51,545 bases of DNA from Microbacterium gubbeenense DSM 15944 (GTDB lineage: Bacteria > Actinomycetota > Actinomycetes > Actinomycetales > Microbacteriaceae). Made by a program: the position numbers and the translations under genes. Where the stretch lies: positions 1-51,545 of the forward strand of contig NZ_AUGQ01000017.1 of assembly GCF_000422745.1 (NCBI RefSeq), in the 5' to 3' direction. Within the stretch, counting starts at the first letter, position 1. The number at the start of each line of letters is the position of its first letter. Below are positions 24,826-33,958 of this stretch, in pieces. The notes beneath the pieces are model-generated. The model did no database searches and was not told the origin of the DNA. It worked only from the letters and a program-made list of their open reading frames with translations.

Positions 24826-26226
24826 TCAGGGCAGCCGCGCGCGGAACTGCTCGCGGATGATCCCACGGGTGTCGACGGGGTGCACCACGGCGATCGGCTG
24901 CGGCCAGCGCCCCTCGGTGCCGACCGCGGTCGCGGCCTGCCGGGCCGCGCCGAGGGCGACGTACTCGCGCGGCTCGGGCACGGACACCTGCGCGTCGAAT
25001 ACCTGCGCGGCGATCCGTTGCACCGCGTCGTTCTGCGCGGCGCCGCCGACGAACAACAGCCTCTGCGCGTCGACGCCGTGCGCGCGGATCGCGTCGAAGC
25101 CCGCCGCCAGCCCGCACAGGACGCCCTCGATCGTCGCCCGGGCGATGTTCTCGGGGCGCATCGTGTCGAGCGTCAGCCCGAACAGCGACGCGGTGGCATC
25201 GGGGCGGTTCGGGGTGCGCTCGCCCTCGAACCACGGCTGCAGCACGAGCCCCTCGGCGCCCGGCTCGGCCTCCAGCGCGAGGCGGGCGAACCCGGCGTGG
25301 TCGACGCCGAGCAGGGCGGCGGTGCGGTCGAACACGCGCGCGGCGTTGAGCGTCGTCACGAGGGGGAGGAAGCCGCCGGCCGCGTCCGCGAAGCCCGCGA
25401 CCGTGCCCGACGCGTCCTGCACGGCCGTATCCGTGATGGCGAACACGGTGCCGCTCGTGCCGATCGAGACGCACACGTCGCCGTTGACCGCGCCCAGGCC
25501 GAGGGCCGCGCCCGCGTTGTCGCCGCACCCGGCGGCCACGACGAGTCCATCGGATCGCGTCAACGATGCATCCGGCGCCAGCACCCGCGGCAGGACGATA
25601 CCGACCGCATCGCGGCGCAGGGCGGTGGCGAGCAGATCCCGGTCGTATTCGTTTCGGACGGCGTCGTAATACGCCGTGCCGCTCGCGTCGGACCGATCCG
25701 TCACGAGCTCGTCGAGCACGGGGCCGAGCGGCGAACGCCCGGCCGGCCCATATCCCCTCAGGCGCCACGTGAGCCAATCGTGCGGCAGCGCGATCGCCGC
25801 GATCCGTGCCGCCGCGCCCGGTTCGTGGTCGGCGAGCCAGCGCAGCTTCGTGATCGTGAAGGACGCAACCGGTACCAGGCCGGTTCGGCGCGCGAACTGC
25901 TCGGCGCCGATCTCGTCGACGAGGTCGGCCGCCGCCCCGCTCGAGCGCAGATCGTGCCAGAGCAGCGCGGGGCGGATGACGCGCCCCTCGGCGTCGAGCG
26001 CGATGAGCCCGTGCTGCTGTGCCGCGATGCTGATCGCCTGGACATCCTCGATGCCGCCGGCGTCGTCGAGGGCGGCCTGGAGAGCCTGCCACCACACCTC
26101 CGGATCCACCTCGGAATCGGGCAGGTGCGGCGCGCGCCCGATGCGCACCACGCGCCCGGTCAAAGCGTCGCAGATGACGACCTTGCAGCTCTGCGTGGAC
26201 GAGTCGACCCCGGCGATGAGCCTCAT
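24826..26226 (-). CDS. xylB: Xylulokinase (FGGY family)
   Basis: This is a 466-residue sugar kinase that phosphorylates D-xylulose to D-xylulose 5-phosphate. The N-terminal ATPase fold starts MRLIAGVDSSTQSCKVVICDA. AISIAAQQHGLIALD supplies the substrate-binding QQHG, and LLWHDLRS and LRWLADHEPGAAARIAAIALPHDWL fit xylulokinases. The C-terminal half has GCGDNAGAALGLGAVNGDVCVSIGTSGTVF and LLFVGGAAQND. The ATG at 26226 follows GGGGAT on the minus strand. It is convergent with the polyol dehydrogenase and together they would make a D-arabitol route into the pentose phosphate pathway. Confidence 0.88.
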   Translation of the reverse strand: MRLIAGVDSSTQSCKVVICDALTGRVVRIGRAPHLPDSEVDPEVWWQALQAALDDAGGIEDVQAISIAAQQHGLIALDAEGRVIRPALLWHDLRSSGAAADLVDEIGAEQFARRTGLVPVASFTITKLRWLADHEPGAAARIAAIALPHDWLTWRLRGYGPAGRSPLGPVLDELVTDRSDASGTAYYDAVRNEYDRDLLATALRRDAVGIVLPRVLAPDASLTRSDGLVVAAGCGDNAGAALGLGAVNGDVCVSIGTSGTVFAITDTAVQDASGTVAGFADAAGGFLPLVTTLNAARVFDRTAALLGVDHAGFARLALEAEPGAEGLVLQPWFEGERTPNRPDATASLFGLTLDTMRPENIARATIEGVLCGLAAGFDAIRAHGVDAQRLLFVGGAAQNDAVQRIAAQVFDAQVSVPEPREYVALGAARQAATAVGTEGRWPQPIAVVHPVDTRGIIREQFRARLP

Positions 26227-26389
26227 GATCCCCATCGTCGGGGAGCGGTGTCGGGGGCCATCGTGTTCTCCTGGACGGGATCGAGCGCGGGCGACGCGGA
26301 GCCGTCGGCGCAGCGCGCACGGGTGTCGTTATGTTAGCACCGGGCGCACCTCCGGCCGGGGCACATGTGCGGCGGGGATAATCGGGCGG

Positions 26390-27130
26390 ATGAGCGCGAA
26401 GAGGACGATCGGGATCGTAGCCGGCGGCCTCGCGCTCCTGGGCGGAATCGGGGCGCTCGGCGTTGTCGGGGTGACCGCCCTGATCAACTCGATGTCGGGC
26501 CCGTCGTTCGAGCTGGACGACCTGCTGCCGACGCCCGAGCCGATCGAGACCGTCGCGACGCCCGCGAGCGCGCCCGCGAACGACTCGGCGTGGCTCGACC
26601 AGACGGCCGAGGCGACGGGGATCCCGCGCCGTGCGCTCTCAGCGTATGTCGCGGCCTCAGTGCGCGCGGAGAACGACGGCTGCACAGTGGGGTGGAACAC
26701 GCTCGCCGGAATCGGCTGGGTCGAGAGCCACCACGGCGCGCTGCAGGGCGGATCCATCGAGGCCGACGGCGTCGCGCGCCCGGGCATCATCGGCATCCCG
26801 CTCGACGGCACGAACAAGACGATGGAGATCCGCGACACCGACGGCGGGGCCTTCGACGGCGACGCCGAGTACGACCGGGCCGTCGGGCCCCTGCAGTTCA
26901 TCCCCGAGACGTGGCGCATCTGGGGCGTCGACGTGTCGGGCGACGGCGTCGCCGATCCGCACAACATCGACGACGCGGCCGCGACGACGGCCCGCTATCT
27001 GTGCCGCCTCGACGGCACGCTCGAGACTGACGAGACCTGGATCCGTGCGGTGCGCTCGTACAACGACACCCTCGATTACCAGACGCGGGTCGCCACGGCC
27101 GCCGCCCGCTACGCCGACGCCGTCGGCTGA
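26390..27130 (+). CDS. Secreted lytic murein transglycosylase (SLT_2-like)
   Basis: This 246-residue protein begins with a signal peptide or membrane anchor (residues 5-32), then a Pro/Thr/Glu linker, then the lysozyme-like domain. The catalytic glutamate is in LAGIGWVESHHG (~106). AVGPLQFIPETWRIWG, GVADPHNIDDAAATTARYLC and VRSYNDTLDYQTRV are the other conserved blocks of actinobacterial transglycosylases. It cleaves peptidoglycan outside the membrane. The ATG at 26390 follows AATCGGGCGG, a weak ribosome binding site. The gene is convergent with the alcohol dehydrogenase, five bases away. Confidence 0.87.
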   Translation: MSAKRTIGIVAGGLALLGGIGALGVVGVTALINSMSGPSFELDDLLPTPEPIETVATPASAPANDSAWLDQTAEATGIPRRALSAYVAASVRAENDGCTVGWNTLAGIGWVESHHGALQGGSIEADGVARPGIIGIPLDGTNKTMEIRDTDGGAFDGDAEYDRAVGPLQFIPETWRIWGVDVSGDGVADPHNIDDAAATTARYLCRLDGTLETDETWIRAVRSYNDTLDYQTRVATAAARYADAVG

Positions 27131-27135
27131 CGCCG

Positions 27136-28176
27136 CTACAGCGTCTCGGTGTCGATCACGAAGCGGTAGCGCACGTCGCCTGAGACCGTGCGGTCGTAGG
27201 CCTCGTTGATCTGGTCGGCCGAGATCAGCTCGGTCTCCGGGGCGATGCCGTGCTCGGCGCAGAAGTCGAGCATCTCCTGCGTCTCCTTGATGGATCCGAT
27301 GTTCGAGCCGGCGAACACCTTGCGTCCGCCGATGAGGGATCCGACGTGCATCGGCAGCGCCTCGGGCGGCAGGCCGACGTTCACGAGCGCGCCGTGCGGG
27401 CGCAGCGTGCGCAGGTACGCGTCGATGTCGAACGGCGCGCTGATCGTGTTGATGATGATGTCGAACGTGCGCTTGAGCGACCGGAGCACGCCCTCCTCGG
27501 CGGTCGCGACGTGGCGCACGGCTCCGAACGCGAGGGAATCGTCCTTCTTCGCGTGGGTGCGCGAGAGCACGGTCACCTCGGCGCCCATGGCGACGGCGAT
27601 CTTGACGGCCATGTGGCCGAGCCCGCCGAGGCCGACGACCGCGACCTTCTTGCCCGGGCCGGCACCCCAGGCCGCGAGCGGGGAATACGTCGTGATTCCG
27701 GCGCAGAGCAGGGGAGCTGCCTTGTCGTACGGAATCGCCTCCGGCACGCGCAGCACGAAGTCTTCGTTCACGACGACGTGGGTCGAATATCCGCCCTGCG
27801 TGATCGTGCCGTCGACGTCGACCGAGTTGTAGGTGCCGGTGTTGCCGTTCTCGCAGAGGTGCTCGTCGCCTGCAAGGCACTCGTCGCACTTACCGCAGGA
27901 GTTCACCATGCAGCCGACGCCGACGCGGTCGCCCACGGCGTGCTTCGTGACGGCGGATCCGATCTCGGCGACGACGCCGACGATCTCGTGCCCGACTACC
28001 TGCGGGAACGTGATCGGGCCCCACTCCTCGCGCACGGTGTGGATGTCGCTGTGGCAGATGCCCGCGTAGCGGATCTCGATGAGGACGTCGTTCGGGCCGA
28101 CGTCGCGGCGGTCGATCTCGAGGGGCACGAGTGGATCCGTGGCAGAGGTGGCGCCGTAGGCCTTGACGGTGAGCAT
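27136..28176 (-). CDS. Zinc-dependent NAD(P) alcohol dehydrogenase (CAD/YahK type)
   Basis: This 346-residue medium-chain dehydrogenase has catalytic-zinc ligands in AGICHSDIHTVREEW and GHEIVG (Cys, His and Glu). Structural-zinc cysteines lie in CMVNSCGKCDECLAGDEHLC. The Rossmann motif is VAVVGLGGLGHMAVKIAVAMG near residue 180. It belongs to the cinnamyl-alcohol-dehydrogenase-like group that reduces a wide range of aldehydes with NADPH. The start at 28176 has AGGAGACCCC upstream. It stands apart from the polyol operon and no substrate is suggested by context. Confidence 0.92.
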   Translation of the reverse strand: MLTVKAYGATSATDPLVPLEIDRRDVGPNDVLIEIRYAGICHSDIHTVREEWGPITFPQVVGHEIVGVVAEIGSAVTKHAVGDRVGVGCMVNSCGKCDECLAGDEHLCENGNTGTYNSVDVDGTITQGGYSTHVVVNEDFVLRVPEAIPYDKAAPLLCAGITTYSPLAAWGAGPGKKVAVVGLGGLGHMAVKIAVAMGAEVTVLSRTHAKKDDSLAFGAVRHVATAEEGVLRSLKRTFDIIINTISAPFDIDAYLRTLRPHGALVNVGLPPEALPMHVGSLIGGRKVFAGSNIGSIKETQEMLDFCAEHGIAPETELISADQINEAYDRTVSGDVRYRFVIDTETL

Positions 28177-28236
28177 GGGGTCTCCTGTCGGATGGTCAGG
28201 GGAGTGCAGGCCGGGAAGATCCGGCCGGGTACAACG

Positions 28237-28968
28237 CTACGCGCCGCGCGGGGTGTCCGCGCCGGTCGCGCCCCGAAAATCGAGCGCCGACGGCATCTCG
28301 GCGGGGGTATCGAGGGCGGCGTACCGCACGTCCGCGCGATCGCGGAACACCTCGGCGACGCACGCGAGCGTCGTGAGTGTCGGGTAGCCGTGCGCGCGGT
28401 TGTCGCGCACGATCGCGCGGTCGTCGCCGGATCCGACGGAAGCGGTCTAGGCGAGCAGGGCGGGCCATTCGTCGAACGACGCGCGCGCGAACTCCTCGCG
28501 CCACGCGATGATGCGCGCCGTGCGCGGATCATCGACGTCGTCGTGCGCGAGCATGTGCGTGCCGGGCGCGAGGGTCGTCGTCTCGACGGGCACGGATCCC
28601 GTCCACGACGTCACCTCCGCGGACCCTGCGGCGATCGTCACGAGGTTGAACCCGCGCATGCGTTCGAGGCCGTCGAGCGGCCTGTGCGCGAGAGCGTCGA
28701 GCGGCAGCGCGCCGCGCGTGCGGATGCGGTCCTCCGGCAGATCCGGCTCGCCCTCGCGGTTCAGCACGACGGCGAGGCGTCCCGTTGCGGGCTCGGCCGC
28801 GAGCCACGCGCCGCCCGAACGGCGATCGCGCACGCCCACGACGCCGGGCCGGTCGGGCCACCACGCGCCGAGCGGATCCCACGCGCGGCCGGGGTCTTCA
28901 TCGCGCACGGCGAGCAGCTGCACGGGCTCGTCGTCGCCATGCGGAATGCGGATGATCACGGTGCACAT
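28237..28968 (-). pseudogene. NRDE-family protein gene interrupted by one in-frame TAG
   Basis: Read from the ATG at 28968, the frame encodes an NRDE (TANGO2-like) protein: MCTVIIRIP, LLAVRDEDPGRAWDPLG, GVVGVRDRRSGGAWLAAEP, then GTHMLAHDDVDDPRTARIIAW. It stops at TAG 28449-28447 after WPALLA. The same frame continues past the stop with GDDRAIVRDNRAHGYPTLTTLACVAEVF, which is the normal C-terminal block of such proteins, to a second stop at 28237-28239. Codon use stays high-GC3 after the stop. A single C-to-T change from CAG would create it. The family is thought to handle NTN-hydrolase-like or haem-related chemistry. A 174-residue truncated product may still be made. Confidence 0.75.
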
Positions 28969-28999
28969 CGACCCCCAGCGTAGTGACAAGATGGGGGAC

Positions 29000-30328
29000 A
29001 TGTTCATCGTCGTGGGTGTGACCGGTGGAATCGCGGCCTACAAGACCGCCCAGCTCGTGCGGCTGCTCGTCAAGGACGGCCACGACGTGCACGTGATCCC
29101 GACCGACGATGCGCTGCGCTTCGTGGGGCTTCCGACATGGGAGGCGCTCAGCCGCAACACCGTCACCACGAGCGTGCACGACGACGTCGCGCGGGTGCGC
29201 CACGTCGCGCTCGGGCAGCAGGCGGACCTCATCGTCATCGCCCCGGCGACCGCGAACTCGATCGCGAAGATGGCCGCGGGCCTCGCCGACGACCTGCTCG
29301 GCACGACGCTGCTCGCGACGACGGCGCCGGTCATGATCGCGCCCGCCATGCACACCGAGATGTGGCAGCACGCGGCGACGCAGGCGAACATCGACACCCT
29401 GATCTCGCGCGGCGTGCACATGATCGGGCCCGTGGCCGGTGAGCTGACCGGCGGCGACAGCGGCCCCGGGCGCATGGTCGAACCCGACGACATCCACGCG
29501 GCCGTCGTCCGCGAGCTGCAGGCGGCGGATCCCGTGCGCGGCTCAGCTGCCGGGCAGCACTGGGTGGTGACGGCGGGCGGAACGCGCGAGCCGCTGGATC
29601 CAGTGCGCTACATCGGCAACCGCTCGAGCGGCCGCCAGGGGCTGGAGGTCGCGCTCGCCGCGGCACGCGCTGGCGCGCAGGTGACGCTGGTGGCGGCGAA
29701 CATGGATCCGTCGCTGCTCGCTCCGGTGACGCAAACGGACCCTCCCGCCGCGGGGAACAGCAGTTCGCGTCACCGGAACGCCGGGCCGTCCGGTTCCGGT
29801 GACGCAAGCGGATCCTCGTTAGCCGACGAAGGTCCGTTTGCGTCACCGGAGGGGCGGGTTCGCGTGGTCGCTGTCGGGACCTCCCAGGAAATGGGGGACG
29901 CGGCCCGCGATCTCGCCGACGGCGCCGACGTCGTCGTGATGGCCGCGGCCGTGAGCGACTATCGGCTCGCCGAGGTGGCCCAGGAGAAGATGCGCAAGGA
30001 GGATGCGAGCGGCCCGCTCACGCTCGAGCTGGTCGAGACGGCCGATATCCTCGCCGGGCTCTCGGCCTCGAAGCGCGAGGGTCAGACGATCGTCGGATTC
30101 GCGGCGGAGACGCCGGGGGAGATGACGCTCGCCGAGCGGGCGATCCGCAAGCGCCGGCGCAAAGGCTGTGACCTGCTCGCGGCGAACGAGGTCGGGTGGG
30201 ATCGCGGCTTCGAGCGCGACGACAACCGTCTGCTCATCGTGAACAACCGCGACGAGATCGTCGCCGACGTCGCGGGCAGCAAGCGCGAGACGGCCGAGTC
30301 GCTCGTCGCGGCGATCCTTGCGCGCTGA
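29000..30328 (+). CDS. coaBC: Bifunctional phosphopantothenoylcysteine decarboxylase/synthetase with an in-frame insertion
   Basis: This is a 442-residue coenzyme A biosynthesis enzyme. CoaC domain (~1-180): flavin fold start MFIVVGVTGGIAAYKTAQLVR, catalytic His in RHVALGQQADLIVIAPATANSIAK, and APAMHTEMW. CoaB domain (~185-442): TAGGTREPLDPVRYIGNRSSGRQG, VVVMAAAVSDYR, IVGFAAET, and CDLLAANEVG. Between LVAANMDPSLLAP and VRVVAVGTSQEM lie about 43 extra residues (~241-283), Ser/Gly/Pro/Asp-rich, encoded by a palindromic element (29723-29849). Homologues usually have only a short loop there. ATG 29000 is preferred over 28991 because GGGGGAC precedes it. It is divergent from the NRDE pseudogene. 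Confidence 0.92.
   Translation: MFIVVGVTGGIAAYKTAQLVRLLVKDGHDVHVIPTDDALRFVGLPTWEALSRNTVTTSVHDDVARVRHVALGQQADLIVIAPATANSIAKMAAGLADDLLGTTLLATTAPVMIAPAMHTEMWQHAATQANIDTLISRGVHMIGPVAGELTGGDSGPGRMVEPDDIHAAVVRELQAADPVRGSAAGQHWVVTAGGTREPLDPVRYIGNRSSGRQGLEVALAAARAGAQVTLVAANMDPSLLAPVTQTDPPAAGNSSSRHRNAGPSGSGDASGSSLADEGPFASPEGRVRVVAVGTSQEMGDAARDLADGADVVVMAAAVSDYRLAEVAQEKMRKEDASGPLTLELVETADILAGLSASKREGQTIVGFAAETPGEMTLAERAIRKRRRKGCDLLAANEVGWDRGFERDDNRLLIVNNRDEIVADVAGSKRETAESLVAAILAR
29723..29849. repeat. Palindromic repeat element inserted in coaBC
   Basis: The element is bounded by a perfect 19-base inverted repeat, CCGGTGACGCAAACGGACC (29723-29741) and its complement at 29831-29849. Inside is a second inverted pair, GCGTCACCGGAAC (29767-29779) and GTTCCGGTGACGC (29793-29805). 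The core GGTGACGC thus occurs four times in alternating orientation. It adds no stop codon in the coaBC frame. It looks like a REP- or MITE-type unit; copy number elsewhere is unknown. Confidence 0.75.
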
Positions 30329-30775
30329 GCGCGGATCCATGGCCTGATCGCGCCTTTTCCCGCGCATTCATCGCCAAGTACGGCAATGTACCGGCATCTT
30401 TTGCTTGACAGCCGTCATAAGTGTCCGTACCTTCGTTCCCGGGGGCGGGCGTCGTTACGATGCGGCGCTCATGACAGAGAAGTCACAGAGGAGTACGAGT
30501 GATTCAGCGCAGGAATCCCATGATGATCACCTCGACCGCCTACGCCGCTCCACCCGTGTGAACACGGTCCGAGCCGGACAGTCAACCGATAGCTAGCGAT
30601 CATCGCGCATCTTTTGGCTGATAGCCGGTAGAACAGGCTCCAGAAGCGTCCCCGACCATCGGGGCGAAAGCCGATCGGGCCACCTCGCACAAGCCGTTGC
30701 AGCGGCGCGCGGATGACCCGATCGCATTAACACATCCCATGCAGGAACATTCGACCCTATAAGGGAGATGTCACG
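30329..30775 (+). promoter_or_regulatory. Long leader with two promoter-like repeats and short possible leader ORFs
   Basis: No clear gene occupies these 447 bases. TTGACA (30405-30410) and TACCTT (30428-30433), 17 bases apart, make a plausible sigma-70-type promoter. A 21-base direct repeat matching at 18 positions lies at 30394-30414 and 30607-30627; the first copy contains the -35 box. Two short frames are possible leaders: 41 codons at 30471-30596, and a 20-codon GTG frame at 30499-30561 with AGAGGAG upstream, encoding MIQRRNPMMITSTAYAAPPV. CCGTGT/ACACGG forms a small hairpin over its stop. AAGGGAGAT precedes the start at 30776. Confidence 0.4.
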
Positions 30776-33700
30776 ATGAATCGTACTCTTCATCGTCGCG
30801 CGCGATGGTGGCTCACAGCCAGCACAGCGGCGACTCTCACCATTGGCCTAGGTACCGTCGCCGTACCGGCGTCGGCGCACGACGGCCACGACGAAGAACC
30901 GGCGGCCCCCGCCGCGGATCCGGCGCTCGAGACCAGCAACTACGAGCGCAACCTCATCACACGCAACGTCGGCGAGCCGATCGACATGGCGGTCATGCCG
31001 GACGGGCGGGTCCTGACGACCGCTCGCAACGGCGACGTCCGCCTGCACGACCCCTCGCTCGGCACGACCGAGATCGTCAACGAGGTCGACGTCTACGTCA
31101 ACTCCGAGGACGGCCTCCAGGGCATCGCGCTCGACCCCGACTTCGAGAACAACGGCTGGGTCTACTTCGTCTACGCACCGGTGGACGCCGACGGCGACGG
31201 CGAGCCGGACACCCCCGAGGGCAACGCCCCGGAGAAGCTCCCCGAGGGCGAGGACGAGAGCTACTGGGAGCAGTGGGAGGGCATCAACCGCCTCTCGCGC
31301 GTTCAGTGGACGGGCGACAGCCTCGACATGTCGACCGAGCAGGCCATCCTCGACGTCGACACCCAGCGCGGCCAGTGCTGCCACGTCGGTGCCGACATCG
31401 ACTTCGACGGCGAGGGCAACCTCTACCTCACGACGGGCGACAACACGCCCGCCAGCACGCCGGGCGCCAACGGATACGCCCCGACGAACGACGCACCCGG
31501 CATGAACCCCGGCTTCGACACCCGCCGCGGTGCGGGCAACACCAACGACCTGCGCGGCAAGATTCTGCGCATCCACGTCGAGGAAGACGGCTCGTACTCG
31601 ATCCCCGAGGGCAACCTCTTCGAGGAGGGCACCGAGCTGACCCGCCCCGAGATCTTCGTGATGGGCGTACGCAACCCGTTCCGCTTCGAGGTCGACCCCG
31701 AGACGAACTCGCTCTCGTGGGGCGACTACGGACCCGACGCCGGCAAGGCAGACGAGGACCGCGGACCGATGGGCTACGTCGAGTGGAACGTCGTCAGCCT
31801 CGACGACCCCCACAACGCGGGCTGGCCGTACGTTCACGGCCCGAACGCCGCCTACAACAACTGGGACTTCGAGAACATGGTTCCTCGCGAGTTCCACGAT
31901 CCCGAGAACCTCGTCAACGAGTCGCGCTGGAACACGGGCCTCACCGAGATCCCCGCACCCCGCGAGGCCACCGTCTACTACGGTGACAACCCCGGCGACC
32001 AGCCGTGGGACGAGCTCGTGAACTTCGGAACCTCCAACGGCCAGGCACCCATGGGCGGCCCGGTCTACCACTTCGACGCCGAGAACCCCTCGACGACGAA
32101 GCTGCCCGAGTATTGGGACGGCAAGGCGTTCATGGGCGAGTTCTCGCAGGACTACGTCGCCGCCCTCACGGTCGACTGGGACACCTTCGAGGTCACCGAC
32201 ATCGAAGACTTCCTGCCGAACGCGGAGCTGATCGCCGATGGTCAGCACCCGCACGACAACCCGATGGACATCGAGATGGGCCCCGACGGGTCGATGTGGA
32301 TCCTCGACTACGGTGACGGATTCTTCCGCGAGAACCCCGACGCGGGCCTGTACCGCGTCGACTGGGCTCCCGACAACAAGACGCCGCAGGCGAGCTTCGC
32401 AGTCTCCGAGGAGTCGTCGTCCGACGCGCCCCTCACGGTCGACTTCGACGCCTCTGCGACCGTCGACCCCGACGGCGACGAGCTCACCTACGAGTGGGAT
32501 CTCGACGGCGACGGCGAGTTCGAGGCGACCGGCATCACCGCGTCGCACACGTACGAGGAGCTGGGCGCGTACTCGGCCCGCCTCCGCGTGACGGACGAAG
32601 CCGGCAAGTTCTCGGCGACGAGCCGCGTGATCTCGGTCGGCAACCAGGCCCCTGAGGTCACGCTGCCCTACCCGGCGAACGGCGGATTCTTCTCGTGGGG
32701 CGACCGCGTGCCGTTCCAGGTCACGACGAGCGACGCCGAGGACGGCGACGCGACCGTGTGCGAGAACGTGCGCTGGACCTACGGTCTCGGCCACGACGAG
32801 CACGCCCACCCCGAGTCGTCGGGCACCGGCTGCGAGGGCGAGTTCCGCACGGACGCGAACTCTCCTGAGCACGGCGTCGGCGCGCTGCTGTACGGCGCGG
32901 TCGTCGTGAACTACGAGGACCAGGGCGCGAACGGTCTCCCGGGCGCGAAGGGCGAGGCCACCGTGCGCCTCAACCCGAAGGGCCTCGAAGCCGAGCACGC
33001 CGCCGAGATGGAGGGCACTGAGCCCGCTGCCGACTCCGAGGCTTCCGGCGGCAACGCCGTGGGCCCCATCGGCGAGGGCGGCTACCTCGGATTCCCGACG
33101 GTGAACTTCACGAACATCGACGGTGCCGTCGTCCGCGCCAGCGGCGAGGGAGAGGTCCAGCTGCGCTGGGACGCCGCCGATGCCGAGCCGTTCGCCACCG
33201 CGACGATCCCCGCCGGCGAGGGCTGGCAGGACGTCGAGGTTTCGTTCGAGGCGCCCGAGGGCACCGGCACGCTGTACGCCACGACCGCGGACGGCGTCGC
33301 ACTCGACGTCATCACGGTCACGGGCGCGGGCGTTGCCGAGGCACCGGCAGAGCCGGAGCCCGAGCCCGCCGCAACGACGACGAGCGCGACGGTCGACGCC
33401 GCACGCGTGGCGTTCGGTCAGGCCGGCCAGGTCAGCGTGACCACGACGAGCGACGAGGCCACCCCGGCCGGCGAGGTCGTCATCTCCGAGGGCGACACCG
33501 AGATCGCCCGCGGTGAGCTCGACGCCGACGGATCCGCCGTCATCGACCTGCCCGCCGACCTCGCGGTCGGTTCGCACACGCTGACGGTCACGTACGCCGG
33601 ATCCGACGAGTTCGTCTCGTCGTCCGACAGCGTGCGCCTCGTGGTGACGACGGCGAAGTCCAGCGTCGAGGCGTCCTTCGCATCCGACGTGGTCAAGCCC

Positions 33701-33949
33701 GCGGTTCGGGCGCGACTCGACGTCGCGGTCGCGACGAAGGAGGGCAACGCTGCTCCTGGATCGGTCGAGATCCAGATCAAGCGCAACAACCTCGTGGTCG
33801 ACACCATCGAGGCCGACCTCGAGGACGGCGCGGCCAGCATCAGCCTGCCGCGCCTCGACGCGGGCACCTACCGGGTGACCGTGACGTACGACGGCGTCGA
33901 CGGGATCCGCGGATCCCACAGCACCGCCGTGCTCAAGGTGCGCTCCTAG
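30776..33949 (+). CDS. Secreted glucose/sorbosone-dehydrogenase-like protein with PKD, CBM-like and Ig-like domains
   Basis: This is a 1057-residue exported protein. It has a signal peptide 1-~36 (basic start, ASA cleavage), then a His/Asp/Glu-rich stretch. A sugar-dehydrogenase-type beta-propeller follows (~50-535; GEPIDMAVMPDGRVLTTARNG, SEDGLQGIALDPDFENNGWVYF, NDLRGKILRI, HDNPMDIEMGPDGSMWILDYG). A PKD domain (~537-622) contains DPDGDELTYEWDLDGDGEFE. Next come a spacer domain with paired cysteines, a CBM6-like region (~740-855), and two bacterial Ig-like repeats (~865-1057). It has no sorting signal, so attachment may rely on neighbouring WxL-type proteins. It probably oxidises or binds sugars or glycosides outside the cell. 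PQQ dependence is a family possibility, not shown. Confidence 0.78.
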   Translation: MNRTLHRRARWWLTASTAATLTIGLGTVAVPASAHDGHDEEPAAPAADPALETSNYERNLITRNVGEPIDMAVMPDGRVLTTARNGDVRLHDPSLGTTEIVNEVDVYVNSEDGLQGIALDPDFENNGWVYFVYAPVDADGDGEPDTPEGNAPEKLPEGEDESYWEQWEGINRLSRVQWTGDSLDMSTEQAILDVDTQRGQCCHVGADIDFDGEGNLYLTTGDNTPASTPGANGYAPTNDAPGMNPGFDTRRGAGNTNDLRGKILRIHVEEDGSYSIPEGNLFEEGTELTRPEIFVMGVRNPFRFEVDPETNSLSWGDYGPDAGKADEDRGPMGYVEWNVVSLDDPHNAGWPYVHGPNAAYNNWDFENMVPREFHDPENLVNESRWNTGLTEIPAPREATVYYGDNPGDQPWDELVNFGTSNGQAPMGGPVYHFDAENPSTTKLPEYWDGKAFMGEFSQDYVAALTVDWDTFEVTDIEDFLPNAELIADGQHPHDNPMDIEMGPDGSMWILDYGDGFFRENPDAGLYRVDWAPDNKTPQASFAVSEESSSDAPLTVDFDASATVDPDGDELTYEWDLDGDGEFEATGITASHTYEELGAYSARLRVTDEAGKFSATSRVISVGNQAPEVTLPYPANGGFFSWGDRVPFQVTTSDAEDGDATVCENVRWTYGLGHDEHAHPESSGTGCEGEFRTDANSPEHGVGALLYGAVVVNYEDQGANGLPGAKGEATVRLNPKGLEAEHAAEMEGTEPAADSEASGGNAVGPIGEGGYLGFPTVNFTNIDGAVVRASGEGEVQLRWDAADAEPFATATIPAGEGWQDVEVSFEAPEGTGTLYATTADGVALDVITVTGAGVAEAPAEPEPEPAATTTSATVDAARVAFGQAGQVSVTTTSDEATPAGEVVISEGDTEIARGELDADGSAVIDLPADLAVGSHTLTVTYAGSDEFVSSSDSVRLVVTTAKSSVEASFASDVVKPAVRARLDVAVATKEGNAAPGSVEIQIKRNNLVVDTIEADLEDGAASISLPRLDAGTYRVTVTYDGVDGIRGSHSTAVLKVRS

Positions 33950-33958
33950 TAAGCGGTG

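Noticed and set aside
30471..30596. A 41-codon small gene
   Set aside because: It lacks a clear ribosome binding site and any recognisable feature; it is mentioned only as a possible leader frame.
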